From contig UESW01004628.1 of assembly GCA_900491605.1 (NCBI GenBank), positions 1 to 64,000 of the forward strand: a stretch of 64,000 nucleotides of DNA. Direction: 5' to 3'. Shown in pieces: positions 1-12,645 of this stretch. Positions within the stretch are counted from its first letter, which is position 1. Each line of letters starts with the position of its first letter. The position numbers and the translations under genes are program-made. The DNA comes from Calamus simplicifolius. Its lineage: Eukaryota > Streptophyta > Magnoliopsida > Arecales > Arecaceae. Below the pieces are notes generated by a model, which was not told the DNA's origin, made no database searches, and saw nothing but the letters and a program-made list of their open reading frames with translations.

Positions 1-1057
1 ACCAGTTTCACTGCATCATCTGTAACTCTTAATGCCACTTGAGGTGGTCCTCCCATGAGGGCACCAAGACAAAGCTCTGCCTCTAAAAATGGTTCTAGTC
101 CATGCAATCTTAAGCTTTTGGGAAATTAAGAGATGGTACTCCCAACTCTCCCTTGACTGCAGATCGGTGACCCGAAATGAAAATAGCCCGTATCAGGTGA
201 TGGCAGTGTCCTGCAGTATTTGATGCCTAAAGATAACTTAGCCACCTCAGTTCCTCACATTAATCCTTTAAATTTTATCTTCCTTTTTTTTCTTATGTTG
301 GTTACAGTCCCCTCAAGGACTGTGTAATAGAGAAATTCCATGATATTGGAGTTTGAAGTGGATATCTTAAATTGCAAATGGCAATCCAATGAACAGGGTA
401 TTATAACAATCAATAGCAAGAAATATAATAATAACCCAACGGTTAAATACTAGGTCAGTTTGAGTTTTAAGGGTTTTGGTTTTTCTAAAATGTTAGAGAT
501 GGACTAGGTAAGAGCAGGATTGATTACCGATTGACATAAGGATAAAATCAACATAGGAGTTTTTTTTAAGAAGAATAATTACATTTTATTTATCTGAAGT
601 GTAACCCAATTTCCCTCAATCCGTTCATGATTTAAAAAATAGCATTTAATTAAAGCTTTGTTTAAGTCTAATAGATTCCATTACCTATCAAAGGGTTCAA
701 AATATAGCAGTATAGCTTATGTTTTTTTTTTTCTTTAAAATTGAAGGACATAATCTTTCTAAGTCAAGAAATACCAATTTTGTCTAATTTTGAAGAGATT
801 TTTTTTTAATTTTGAGAAATCAAGAATTTTTTATTACTTGACATATTCAGTTTTTTCCATTTGAATTGAAAATATTTTGATAGATTTTTATTGATTACTC
901 ATAATTATTTATAAATTCAAATGATATAGATGTGCTTTAAATCATGTCTTTAGATAAACCTAATGCTAATCTGATCGATTTAGTAAATTTAAACTCTAAG
1001 GGATGTAGGAGTTTGAAAGTTTCTCAAAAATATTTCAAAAAAATTAAACTTTGAATC
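1..1057 (+). repeat. Duplicated segment copy 1, left part
   Basis: This AT-rich non-coding stretch is nearly identical to 18052-19107 in the same orientation, with only scattered substitutions and small indels. The left edge of the window cuts it, so the true start is unknown. The match breaks at TTTGAATC (1050-1057), resumes at AATCC (7158), and in copy 2 the two sides are directly joined, which shows that the LINE between them is a later insertion. No coding frame is supported. It may be an old repeat or a local segmental duplication. Confidence 0.9.
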
Positions 1058-1178
1058 ATTTTTTTTTTTTTTTTTGATACAGACGGATGATTACACACTT
1101 AGGGTAACTCAGACTTGATATATCAGAGTACAATAATTGAGAAAGGATAATAGGGCAAAGGTCGTCCTATTTCCATCT

Positions 1179-4100
1179 TTAAAAATTAAAGTGAGAGGCC
1201 ATCCTGGCAGCAATCCAGTCAGCAACAGTATTGGCTTCATGATAGACATGCCGAATCTGGATGTTACGAGCTTCCAGAAGAATAGAGCAGATGTCGCACA
1301 ATAAGGGGATAGTAGGCAAGTGGGTGCTGGACTCCTGCCGGATCCAGCGAATAACAGTAATGGAATCACCTTCTATGATAAGACTGCGAGCGTTCAGGAT
1401 CCGAACGGCATAGGAGATACTCGCCCATGCCGCGTACAGTTCGGCAAGAGGCACCGAGGAGTCAAGTAAACCAAATCCTTCCGCCGCCAACATCATACCA
1501 TCCATGCCACGAATGAAAAGCCGATCCAGCACATCTACCATGGACACTCCCATCAAAGTTGATTTTGACAAACCCTAGAGATGGAGGCTCCTAAGAAATA
1601 AAAACCGTACGCCGGTTCACTGCCGAAGCAGCAGGGGAGACTCAGTGGCCAGGGTTCGCAGAATCAAGAAAACCATGATGAAAAGTATACTCAGCATAAA
1701 GGAAACAACCGTCCTGACAACCCTGCCGAAAGGAGCCATCACCTCTGAGAACATGATCCGATTTCGGGATAACCAGATCTGATACTTTGTAAGCCCACAA
1801 GGGACCCCACTGGTGGATACCCCTCCCCATACCCTGCTTCAGTCTCAAAAAATAGATACGGTGGGAAACAGTACCATGCACCCAAGGACAAGCATCAGAG
1901 ATCTGCCAAATCTGTCTTGCCCTAGCACAATAGAAGATAGCATGGCCAGTCGTCTCCACCTCAATACCACATAACGGGCACGTAGGCATGATACTCAAAC
2001 CTCTCCATGAGAGAAGGGAGCAGGTAGGAAGAACATCCCAAGCCAGCTTCCAAATAAAAAGCCTCACTCTAGGGTGAACATGATGGTGCCAAATTCAATC
2101 CAAATCTATCGATTGCTGAGGATGAGATCTATAAATAGACAGGAGGTCCCTCATAGGAGCACGAGACAAGCAAGATCTCCTTCACATCCTAGTGTCAGTA
2201 GTAGCACCCGGAAAGAGTGGAATAAAGAGAATACGCCGGCAAAGCTCATCCCCGAAATAACTGGATACCCGAGAGGACGACCAAGTGGAATGATCTAGGA
2301 AAATAAAATCACTGACACGCATACCATAAGGAATGTCCGAGCAAACAAGGTCGGCTAGCGAGACAAGGAGAGGTCAGCAATCCACGTGCCCTGAGTAGCA
2401 TCCACCGATGCTCCGTCTCCAATCATCCATGAGGTACAGTTTAGAATTGCCGAAGCATACTGATAGACCTCTTTTCAAAAAAAGGAGTGCCCATGGGTAG
2501 ACTGAGTGGAAGAGTTCCAGCCACCGTACTTGGCTTGCAAAAGAAATTCCATAAATAATGTGGATCAAGCAAGAACCAAGAGGCATGCCTAGCAGTCAAC
2601 ACCTCCCTCCTTACAGAAAGCGACTGAATCCCAAGCCCACCCTTAGAAATTGGCAAGCATACTATATCCCAAGCCAAGAGATGAATACCGTGACCCTCCC
2701 GCATCGAGGCCCAGAGAAAGTCCCGAAAGTGTCTCTTAATCTTCCTCAAGCAGGCCAGAGGAATGGCAGTATTAGATAAGAGATAGCTCGACATAGAAGA
2801 TAGCACTTAGCGAATAAAGTAATCCTTGCCATCATAGAAAGCCCAGAGACCTGCCAGCCATCCAGACGATCACGGATACGCCTCACAGGATCGTTGAAAT
2901 CCGAACACTGTGGCCGTCTCTTGATAATCGGAATCCCCAGATAGGACAGCCGATTTGACTGAACAGGAATGCCCATAATGTGAGAAATAGACCTCTTCAA
3001 AGTAGGGGACGTCCTCGGGCTGAAGCAGATCAAAGATTTGCTAAGATTAACTCTTTGACCCAAGGCACGACAATAGGACTGAAGAATGGTCGCAAAGGTG
3101 GTAGCATTATAGGTAGAAGCCTTCCTCAGAAGGAGACAGTCATAAGCGAATAGCAAGTGGGACAGCGAGGGGCCAAAGGGACCGCAGAATATGGGTCCAG
3201 AGCCGAACTCCGCTGAGCCAGAGAAAGAGCCCGGGACAAAGCATCAGCAGAGAGGATAAATAGAAAAGGAAAAGAGGACATCCCTGTCTCAGGCCAACCT
3301 CCGAGTGAAAGTAATCGTCTGACCCCCATTAATAAGGAGAGAGAATGATGGCCTATGGACACACTCCATCACCCAATCGACAAAAAGCTCATGGAAACCA
3401 AACTCATGAAGAGTACAACACAGAAAATCCTACCTCAGTCTGTCATAACTCTCTCCATATCGAGCTTAATGGCCATGAGGCACTGACGTTAGAAGCTCTC
3501 TGAAGATCATGTATAAACTCCGAGCCAACAGAGCATTGTCTGTAATACTACGCCCCCTAAGAAAAGCCCCCTACTCCAGAGAAATGAGAGGGATAACCGA
3601 AGCCATCCAGGAAACCAAAAGATGAGTGCAAATCTTATATAATATAGTGCACAGACTGATAAGCCAAAAGTGCTGGGGAGAGGAGGCGTCAGGACGTTTG
3701 GGCGCCAAGGTAATAAGAGTCTGCTTCCAATCAGATGACATATGATTGGACTGAAATACAGACTGGATCGCCAAGACCACATCTGGACCAACAATATCCC
3801 AATAATGGCAAAAAATAAAGGCGAATACTCATCAGGCCCAGGGGCCTTATCAAGGCCAAGATCCCATAAAGCCAGGCGAATATCCTCCATAGAGAAAGGC
3901 CTGGTAAGAATATCATTCTTCACATCAAAGACCTTGCAGGAGGGAAGAACAGGACAAACATGGACCCCATCCCCAGACATCTCAGTCCACCTAGATTGAA
4001 AGAAATTAAGAAGCTGATCCCTGATCACCTGAGGATCTTCCTCAAAAAGACCTCGTCATCAACTAAACACTTGATGCAGTTCGTCGCACGACGTCGTAAG

Positions 4101-5236
4101 GTAGCCTGATGAAAAAATCTCGTATTACGATTCCCTTCCTTAATCCACTGAATACGAGACCTTTGCCTCCAATAAGTTTCTGCTGCAGCATAAGAGAATG
4201 GTGGATAGCCAAAGTGGACCTGAGGGTGGACAGATCAAATCGAGAAGGAATCCCTCCTGATCCTCTTTGGTTTGCAAAGAAAGATAATAGACTCCGCCTG
4301 CTCGACTTGCCTCACAATATCCCCCACCTCCTTCCTGTTCCAACTAGAGAGCCTGCGGCTAGTAAGAAGCAGACGTCTAGAAAGTCTGTAGGTGGCACTC
4401 CCTCTAACAGGCATCCGCCAAACCTAAGAAATGATGTGCCTAGCCGAAGAATAAAATGTCTAGAACTTCTCAAATCTGAACTGTCTAGACTGCTGAAGAG
4501 TCACATCAATAGAAATGAGAATAGGACAATGATCAGAACCAATTCTAGACAAATGAGTGACAGTGGCTGAAGAAAAAAGCTGAAGCCAATTGGCGGAAGC
4601 CAAGGCCCTGTCCAGTCTCTCCCAGACTCTAGCAGAACCCTGGCGGTTATTGCACCAGGTAAACTGGGATCCCATAAATCCTAAATCCAAAAGACCCACC
4701 GAAGAAATGAAATTCCTGAACTCAGCAATGTCCGTAGATCCAATAAACTGCCTACCCCCTTTTTTCTCAGTGGCCCTCATAATACAGTTGAAATCACTGC
4801 AATGAGGGAAGGAAAGCCCTGGCCAAGAAGCCATGGAAGACCAACTGACTCAACAGCATAAGAATCCCACAATCTAGAGATCTGTCTCCGAAGCCGAGCC
4901 CTAAAGTCAGTGCTGGCATAGACACTGAAAGAAGCCAAGGAGCAGAGGTCCCCTCCGAGATAACCAAAGCCACCTGCTGCCACAGCCATGGAAGGCATCC
5001 ACTCTGATTTTATCCGTCTCCAAAGCACCAAGATGCCTCCAGAAAGACCAACTGACTCAACTGCATAAGAATCCCACAATCTAGAGATCTGTCTCCGAAG
5101 CCGAGCCAGACTATCCCTAGACAACGAGTTTTCATCAAGATACAGATGTCAAAGGCATGAAGCTGCTGAAGCCTCCCAAAAGAGGAGTGAAACGAGGGTT
5201 TTGGGCCCCTCGCACGTTCCAAGCAAGAATCTTCAT
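1179..5236 (-). pseudogene. LINE ORF2: endonuclease / reverse transcriptase / RNase H
   Basis: In the intact family this polyprotein nicks target DNA and copies the element RNA into it. The start at 5236 gives MKILAWNVRGAQNPRF, the typical first strand of an APE-type endonuclease. The endonuclease continues to about 4460, with CDFNCIM and SDHCPILIS. RT motifs follow: KAPGPDEYSPLFF near 3800 and the catalytic box near 3142, which reads FAYD instead of FADD. A C-x2-C-x4-H-x4-C zf-RVT region (CPLCGIEVETTGHAIFYC) lies near 1960, and RNase H ends the ORF at 1179-1571 (LAELYAAWASISYA, IIEGDS). The frame changes many times between 1570 and 4500, so no functional protein can be made. The poly-A tail begins about 100 bp downstream. 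Confidence 0.9.
4839..5109 (-). repeat. Short direct duplication inside LINE endonuclease
   Basis: A stretch of about 65 bp at 4839-4907 is repeated almost perfectly at 5041-5109. In protein terms the segment RLRRQISRLWDSYAVESVG occurs twice. A normal endonuclease has it once, so this is an internal duplication of about 200 bp that adds to the damage in ORF2. Confidence 0.85.
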
Positions 5237-5379
5237 TCAGAGAGTAGAGAGGGGGGACCCCAGCATTGTCCCCAGTCAACTGCTCATCAAAGTGTTTAGT
5301 AATCAGTGGGGGACACACAGGTCTATGACCACTACAATCATCCACCGGGATGAATCCATAGCCTCGGCTATACCATCCT

Positions 5380-7048
5380 CTAAATGGCCTTCTTGAGCAG
5401 GGTGATCGCCACCTCATGGACCGGTCCGACCAACTGATTCGGCTGGGATATCCCTAAGGCAGACTCCGGGGCCAGACCGTCTCTACGACGGGACTTCTGC
5501 AACCTCAACTCGGCTAGGGCATCAGAACCCCTAGGGGACTCCAGTGATGTTGAGAAAGTAAAGGAAGCATTCTCACTACCTTTCCCCTTAAGGGGGACTT
5601 TCCCTTTTACTTTAGAAGCCTTAGACACAACCCGTTGCGACAGAGGGTCCACAGGCCGAGCCCTCTTCGATGAGCCAGACTAGGCATCTACACGAGACTT
5701 CGAGCACCCAACCCACTTATTCGAGCCCCCACTCACAAAAGGGTTAATAACTAAACTTCATGAGTTCTCAGACAACACAGGAACTGAGACCAAGGACCCA
5801 GTCTCAAGCTCCTGAGACCCTCCTTCCAATCCAGCCGGCACACAGTCCTCAAACCGGCACGCTGAGCCCCTAGGCTTAGTAGATGGAAGCAGGGGGACAG
5901 AAGAGCCATTCGCCACTGGTATCTGCACTAAACTCGCCTTAGGCTTAGCTCTAGGCATCAGAGCCCCCACGCCAACTCCAACCGGCACGCTGAAAACAAT
6001 CCGGCACGCAGTACCACTAATCAAAGGATCAGGCCTCAGTGAGGAAATGGACAGATCCAAAGAAACCACAGAAGAGGAGGAGGCCCGCAGTCCAGCCGAC
6101 CCCCGACCAGCCTGCCTACGCGCCAGCTTCTTCGGGATTTGCCATTTGTCCCTCAAAATAGGGGAAGGGGGAGCAACCTTACCCGGAATAGGGGGCTTCG
6201 AGGGATCCGACTGCAGCACCGGAGAGGGCTTCCTCTGCCTTAACGCAGCCATCCAAGGACCAAACCGAAGTCCAAACGAGGGAGAGGAGGATTCCAGCGC
6301 CGAACCGCAGTCCCTAGAGATATGCAAGGAACCACACGAGCAGCAAATTCCCTCTAGGTGCTCGTAAGAAAATTGTTGCCAGAATGGAGCACCAATCCCT
6401 CTGATCCTAGCTCCCGGCCGAAGAGGCTTGCTCAAGTCGATGCAGACACAGGCACGAGCGAAGCCTCCCCGTTTCCGATTCTTGGTAGAATCGCCCGAGA
6501 ATTGATACTTCCCGGCCACCGAAAGAATCAAAGAGAGGGCCTCGTCAGACCAACATTCAATAGGAGCAGCGGCAATTGGACCTAGAGTAGAGCTTGGAGG
6601 AGGGAGCTCTCCGACGGAACAAACTCCGGCTGCCACACAGCGACTGCAATAGGTTGGCCATTAACCATCCAGGGTCTCCCGAGGACAAGTTCCATGGCAT
6701 GAGCATCAGCGAACCAGAACATATAGTGCCGGTGCACCAGAGCAACTGCTTCGATTTCCCCTGAAACACCCGCACGATGGAATTCTCACACCAGCACCTC
6801 AGGCGGAACCCATCAAGCAAAGCTACGAGCTAGGATTGCTTGATTCCTCCGCCTGCAAACCTCCTCCTCCAGGGACTGCATAGGGACTTGGATGATATCA
6901 GGAAATAGCGCTCCAACTCTGCCACCACCACCGGAGAGGGCGACAGAGAAACCCACTCAAAACGGCCAGCATGGGCACAACTCCATGACATTCCGGCGTC
7001 CTTCGGGACATCAGGCACCACCGAAGGCGGAGCGAAAGAGCTAGCCAT
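5380..7048 (-). pseudogene. LINE ORF1: DUF4283 / zinc-knuckle nucleic-acid-binding protein
   Basis: This is the first ORF of the LINE, expected to bind element RNA as a ribonucleoprotein. It begins MASSFAPPSVVPDVP at 7048. A DUF4283-like region lies at roughly 6950-6560, including an LGRPWMVN-like stretch readable across frames. The segment PIECWSDEALSLILS and a CCHC-type knuckle (CCSCGSLHISRDC) follow at 6640-6290. A serine- and proline-rich C-terminal half, typical of plant LINE ORF1, ends at a stop near 5380. Three reading-frame changes (near 6830, 6600 and 5700) break it. About 140 bp separate it from ORF2. The domain assignments are by eye. Confidence 0.8.
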
Positions 7049-7157
7049 CACAGAGATAAGCTGGATCAAGCACTAGCATGAATCTTAAAGCAGGCACTCA
7101 CAGGCACTCCGGTTGGTGGCATTTTTTTGCATTTTTGATCATCAAAGAAAGGCTACC

Positions 7158-8133
7158 AATCCTTTTCTTCACTTCTTTTTCTTATATTTTCTTATATTTT
7201 CTTATTTTCTTATAAACCAATTGGTTGGTAACGAAACCAAGCATACTCGAATGGATCAATTAATTACTGCCCTTTAAATTATGAATGAGTATATAAAAAT
7301 CAGATTATACCTCAAATAAATAAAATATAATTATATTTTTTAATCTTAATTAATTGATATTTTTGAGTGATAGATAAATTGGTTAACCAAAGCAAGCAAG
7401 TCCATCTTTCTAGACGGTGATTCCAGAACGCAGTATAAGTTTGTTTGGAAATTCAGCCTTTCATTCGCTTCAAGGAGTCAAAGTCCAAGCTCCAACGATC
7501 TAAACCGTAGATATTAAATTTTTAAGTCAGTGATCTAAACACTCCATAATCAAATTTTGAAGAATATAGATTTTTACCTTTGATTCGTAGTAACAAAATA
7601 AGGTAATTAATTTATTAAAAAAAAAACTATTTGGATTCTATTATAAATTATTTTTATTTTTTAACTGAGTCTCACTTTTTTTTTTTGCTGAAATATCAAA
7701 TGTTCTAATAAAACTTAAGATTCTTTGTAAACCAAGTTAAAAAATATTATATATTTAAATATTATAATTATTTAATATAAATTATATACTACATATATAT
7801 TATAATATTATTAAATATGTCATTATATATATATATAAATATTTAATAATATATTGTATTATGTATATTTAATATTAAATATAATATATAATATTAAATA
7901 TTTAAATATTATTCATTATAAATTAAATGTATAATTATATTAAGTATCATTAAATATTTATATTTATATTAAGGTCAAGATTCTAATTTAAAATTATTAA
8001 ATATAATAATCTATATGATAGTTTTTATTATTAATTAGATTATTCTTAATTGAATGGTTCAACAGAGCAAACCTAATGATGATGAAGATTAGATTTGAAT
8101 TTATATATTTGCCACAATTATTAGGAGGCTTTG
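7158..8133 (+). repeat. Duplicated segment copy 1, right part
   Basis: This non-coding stretch matches 19107-20141 in the same order and orientation, including an AT dinucleotide-rich zone near 7740-7970 that differs between copies by slippage and short indels. No ORF is supported. It joins the LTR-like sequence that starts with TGTTGGGG at 8134. Confidence 0.88.
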
Positions 8134-8569
8134 TGTTGGGGTTTAGTTATTGATGAAGTGATGGCATTGAAGAAATATTCTGAACTTACATCTTTTGTTG
8201 CAACAATCAGATTGGTACAACAGTAATGCGATTGCCCTTATCATGATCCTTTTTCCTTTGCTTGGCTGGACCCTCCCCTTCCTCTTCCTTTCCCACATCG
8301 TACGTGAGTCAAGGCTGAATCTTTTCACGTGCATCACGACGGTTCTTCTTTCACGCGTGAAGGCCATGCATTAACTTTTCTCACGGAAGCGTCTCCTTAT
8401 GAGGCTTTGTTCACGTCCCAATGTCTTACCACTACGAAGTTGCACGGATTCTCCTTGGGCCAAAGAAAACACCATGAAGTCGTGCAGCTTCATTTTGAGG
8501 AGGAGGATGTGATCAGGCTCACATGAAGCAAGTAAGAAGCCTTCCCTTTCCTTTTCTTTCTCATACAGT
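8134..8569 (-). mobile_element. Copia LTR remnant in duplicated copy 1
   Basis: This sequence matches the Copia LTR at 34910 and the one at 20142: TGTTGGGGTTTAG start, a TTTGCTTGGCTGG block, TGAGTCAAGGCTGAA, and TTCACGCGTGAAGGCC. It lacks about 60 bp of the distal part. It runs into the beginning of a second truncated LTR (from about 8525), an arrangement shared with copy 2. The second LTR piece is then cut by the hAT-like element and resumes at 9549-9576. No internal retrotransposon sequence is attached, so it is a relic. Confidence 0.75.
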
Positions 8570-9548
8570 TAGGGGTACAACTCGAGCTCATGAAACTCAA
8601 ATTTTCTAAACCCTAACTCTAACCCTATTTATAAAATGTCAACCCTAACCCTAACCCTAGCCCTATTGTAAAACCTCAACCCTAACCCTATTTTTAAAAA
8701 TCGGGTTCGGATTGAGTTTCGGGTTGGAATTCGGGTTGATAGAAAAAAAATGACAATATGAAACAAACAAGCTTAACATTGCAAATAAGTTAAAGTTTGA
8801 AACTAAGCTTTACATTATACAAACAAGCTGAAGTTTGAAACAAACAAGCTTTACATTTCAAATACATGTCTAAAAATATACATCTTTTACATAAGACTTA
8901 CATTCTTAAACCAAAACATATCCAAAGTAATCCTTGCATAACATTTCAATAGCCACCATATGCATTGAGTCACCTTTATCCTTCGAAAGCAGAAAATATT
9001 GAGACAATATAAAGAGCCTTAGAGACCACATAAGTCTGGTATGAGTCTTTTCCAAGTAGCGAAACTGCATTCGTCATCCAAAGCTCTCACTCATCCCAGA
9101 TATTTAGTTTTTTGCTCATCACCTCTTTCCAGATGCTTTCATAAAATTTTGGCAAACTTCATATTAGAAGTTACAATGTCTTAAAAAAGAAGATACTAGT
9201 TTCACATGATAAAATGCATGGTTAAAGGTATATTGCTCATTTTAAAAGGTGATGAAGATTCTAGTGGAATGTTCATACTAAGAATCATCACTTTCACAAA
9301 ACTATTATCAGCTCTACATACTTTAAACCTAACAAACAAGGCTAATCATCACTTCCACAACACTAGTGGGCCTGCTGCTTGTGGCTTTGCGGGTTCGCAT
9401 TTTTTCGGGTTCGGGTTGATTGCAATCCTAACCCGGTCCAAGTTGTAAAGCGGATTCTCGAATCCTTCTCGGGTTAAGCAAACTAGAGTTTGAGTACTGC
9501 TAAATCGGGTTCAGATTCGGATTGAACCCGGCTCAAGTTGTACCCCTA
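8570..9548. mobile_element. hAT-like non-autonomous DNA transposon (979 bp)
   Basis: The ends form a 17 bp terminal inverted repeat with one mismatch: TAGGGGTACAACTCGAG at the left against TAGGGGTACAACTTGAG read from the right. An exact 8 bp target duplication CATACAGT flanks it (8562-8569 and 9549-9556). An 8 bp duplication and a TAGGG-type terminus are hallmarks of the hAT superfamily. No transposase frame is present, so it would need a helper. The left 130 bp contain degenerate CCCTAA runs, and the right end has GGGTTCGGGTT-like motifs that can pair with them, making a subterminal fold. Confidence 0.93.
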
Positions 9549-9576
9549 CATACAGTACGTGAGTCAAGGTTAGGAT

Positions 9577-11288
9577 TGAAAAAAAAAATCCAAATTTTAT
9601 GGATCCGAATTGCATCCCTATCCAGTAGTACGACATAGACGTTGGTTGAGACCGCGGCAAACGCTCGTGAGCTACGGAGCAGATGGAAGAACGCTTTCTT
9701 CTTTGACAAGTTTGGATTTGTGAGAGAATCTGTCGCGTTCAAACGTGGTTGAGAGTCGAGACTTCGCTCCGCTAAGAATTTAAGAAACAAAGATCGCAGT
9801 TTGACTCCAAAAGTCAATACCGCATGGACTCGGGTTATTAGATTGAGTGCGACCCACGCTTCCCCGAGTTCGCGGGCGCGCGTTCGCACTAAATGAATGT
9901 ACTGGAATTTTCAAAGGCTTTGCTACTATGTTTCCACGCGTAAACCCACAGAAAAATAAAAATTATGGATATTACTTACCACTAGGTTTGATTTAAATTT
10001 TAGAAACAAGAATAAGATATGAAAATATTGATTTATTTTCTAATTTTATACTGTTAAAATTAAATTATAAAATTATAATATTTTCTTCCCTTCATGCATA
10101 TTTGTCAACGTTCAGAATTAGGAGATAAATAAAATGCATGGGTTAGATGAAAAATATTTTTAAAATTCTGAAAAGAGTTTAATTAAGTTGGAAATGCGCG
10201 CAGTGTTGGAAATAGTTGCAATCTTTACTTAGAAATTACAGTTGGTGTAATCTAATAAATGAAATAAACCCTTTCTATAGCCTTATAGTAACTTATATAA
10301 TAATTTATAGAATATTGATACAGTAGAATTAGGATATATAGGTACTTTAATATTTTCGCTAGATACAAGGGTGCGTATTAATTTTGATGAGGACTGTAAT
10401 CAATCAAAAAAAAAAGAGAAAAAAGCCTCTTAAATATACAAGAAAAAGTTTCTCCTTTTAAATTTTTTTTATAATGAAAAAAAGATAATTATTCCCTTAT
10501 TTGAGCTTTATTTTGGAATTATCTTAGTTGTCTTCTTCATCAAGTCCCACCCGATCAAAGATTTTGGCTTGGCCAATGAGGCCTTCAGATCCTTGATTCG
10601 CTGGTCTCGGCAGTAGCTGAGCAAAAATCAACCAGGCATTGAGAAGAGTAGTCATGGCACCGGAAAGGATCAATGCGTTGGCCGAAGAGGACCTTAGAAC
10701 AATGGATGTATTGGTCGCTACAATGGTGGACAATCTCCAATTAAGGAGGAAGGACCAATGGGCGGGTGGTTTCCTCTCACAGTGTTGGAGAGAGGTGCAG
10801 TAGGGTTTCAATATCGAAAGAGAGTAGACTAGACCCAATATCAACTAGTGGCATGGCTTCTGGCCGGGGTGGCTCCAGCAAATCCCCATGGGGCTGGGAG
10901 GGACTTGGCATTGATTGATTTGGTGGTTTTTATCGGTGGGCATGGTAGAGGCATAGCTCGGCATGTCCTGGTGATAGTGAGGGAGAAGGCAGTTGAATCT
11001 CAGAAGTGATGACTGTTGTCATTGGAGGTTGCTGGAGGTAGAGGAGGCAGGCTTGGGTTGGTGGCTTCCGACTGGAAGCGTGGCCGTTGAGCTTTGACAA
11101 GAGGACTGGTTTTTTCCTTCTCTTCATTTCTATTTTATTCACTTTTTTTTTTCCTTTTTTTTTTCTTTCATCCTTCCTTCTTTCTTTCTTTTTTGTTTCA
11201 ATATTCTTCCATTTTTTTTCTTAAGCTAGAGTTCTAAATATAAAAATAATAAATTAAGTAAAATTTGATACCAAATCTATGTAAGTAA
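9577..11288. other. Non-coding stretch, no recognised gene
   Basis: I recognise no gene here. The minus-strand frame 10524-10844 has no family motif and no neighbouring exon, and I do not call it. 9950-10500 is AT-rich and featureless. 11105-11215 is a long pyrimidine tract (T and TTCC runs). The region ends at AGTAA immediately before the inverted LTR composite. Confidence 0.6.
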
Positions 11289-12645
11289 TGTTGCCGTCGG
11301 GATCCGTCCTCCGACTCGGACGCGATCGATCTCTTGGTCTGGGCTTCCTCCTGGGCGGACCTGTACAGAGGTCCTCGCGCGAGAGGCGTTGGAGGTGGCC
11401 CTCCGCGGAAGACCCTCCGACGCTCAAGTCAGCAGGAGATCGGTGATCAACAGAAAATGGGGAGGTGGATCTCTCCGGAGAGTCTCTCCAGGGGTGGCCG
11501 ATCGGGAGCTCTAGGGGAGCGCCGACGAGCAGTGGGGGAGAGTGAGAGCGTGAGAGTGAGCCGGGGGCAGCAAGCGCATACCTGAGAGAATCTGGGAGTG
11601 TCGTATTTATAGGCTGTCATCTGGATCTTGAGCGCCTTCTGGAAGGTTCGAAGGTTGTTAGGATATGGAGATGAATCGAATCAGGCCGTTGTGGGGCCGT
11701 TGGGATCCATATCTTGTTTGTTAAGGGATCGACGGCTAGGAGAGCTCCTTGTTGGCCTGAGATCTGGTAGATGCACAGGTCCAGGTAGCTGTATTAGGTC
11801 CTAGGCCACTCTTCAACATAATTCTTTGCCTGGATTCTGTTACGATGGGTATAGGCTCTCTTGCGCCAGGTTCCGCGGAGGTGAGTATCGGATCGTGGAT
11901 CGCTCAGGAGGCCGAGCTATGGAAGCCCGGAGGAATCCGAGCTATGGGAAGCTCGGGGAAAGCCAAGCCATGGAAGGTTCGGGGAAGCCAAGCTATGGAA
12001 GCTCGGAGAAAGCCGAACCATGGAAGGCTCGGGGAAGCCGAGCTATGGAAGCCCGGAGGAGCCGAGCTATGGAAGGCTCGGGGAAGCCGAGCTATGGAAG
12101 CCCGAAGGGAGCCGAGCTATGGGAAGCTCGGGGAAAGCCGAACCATGAGAGGCTCGGGGAAGCCGAGCTATGGAAGCCCAGAGGGAGCCGAGCTATGGGA
12201 AGCTCGGAGAAAGCCGAACCATGGGAGGCTCGGGGAAGCCGAGCTATGGAAGCTCAGAGAAAGGCGAACCATGGAAGGCTTGAGGAATCCGAGCTATGGA
12301 AGCCCGGAGAAAGCCGAACCATGGGAGGCTCGAGGAAAACGAGCTACAGGAAGTTCGGGGAAGCCGAACCATGGGAGGCTCGGAGAAGACGAGCTTCAGG
12401 AAGCTCGGGGAAGCCGAACCATGGGAGGCTCGGGGAAGCCGAGCTATGGAAGCCCGGAGGGAGCCGAGCTATGGGGAGCTCGGGGAAAGCCGAACCATGG
12501 AAGGCTCGAGGAATCCGAGCTATGGGAGCCCGGAGGGAGCCACATGGCCTGACGGACCGTATTAGTTTAGCTTATTCCTCGGGAGCATGTCGTAGCGGGC
12601 GGAGGGACGGGGTCGGTCTCAGCCCACTTGTACGATATCAATGCA
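11289..12645 (-). repeat. LTR, reverse orientation (left arm)
   Basis: This is the reverse complement of the LTR at 12844-14217. It carries a minisatellite at about 11915-12545 of units around 23-25 bp, variants of GAGCTATGGAAGCCCGGAG. The open frames there (repeated SRAMEARR and KPNHGRLGEAELW) are by-products of the repeat and not genes. The reversed TATA box is at 11604-11611, so transcription would run leftwards, out of the palindrome. Confidence 0.88.
11604..11611 (-). promoter_or_regulatory. LTR TATA box (leftward)
   Basis: TATTTATA on the plus strand is TATAAATA on the minus strand, at the position mirrored in the right arm. It is the likely core promoter of the reversed LTR. Confidence 0.6.

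Larger units (their letters stand above)
1058..7157 (-). mobile_element. LINE (plant L1-type) retrotransposon, decayed
   Basis: This is a roughly 6.1 kb non-LTR retrotransposon on the minus strand. Its poly-A tail reads as poly-T at 1059-1075, and its 5' end lies near 7140-7157. Reading leftwards it has ORF1 with a DUF4283-like region and a CCHC knuckle, then ORF2 with AP endonuclease, reverse transcriptase, a zinc-binding RT-associated domain and a plant-type RNase H. Both ORFs are split by frameshifts and stops, so it is inactive. The paralogous empty site at about 19107 fixes both junctions. The repeat shared by the two flanks is at most AATC, shorter than a normal L1 target duplication, so a small end deletion or atypical insertion is possible. 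Length and domain order fit a near full-length copy. Confidence 0.93.

Noticed and set aside
8610..8695. True interstitial telomere
   Set aside because: The unit is CCCTAA with irregular spacing, not plant CCCTAAA, and it lies inside a hAT-like element with matching target duplication.
10524..11142. Two minus-strand ORFs as possible genes
   Set aside because: No recognisable domain, no conserved neighbours, and low-complexity pyrimidine tract at one side. Not enough to call a gene.
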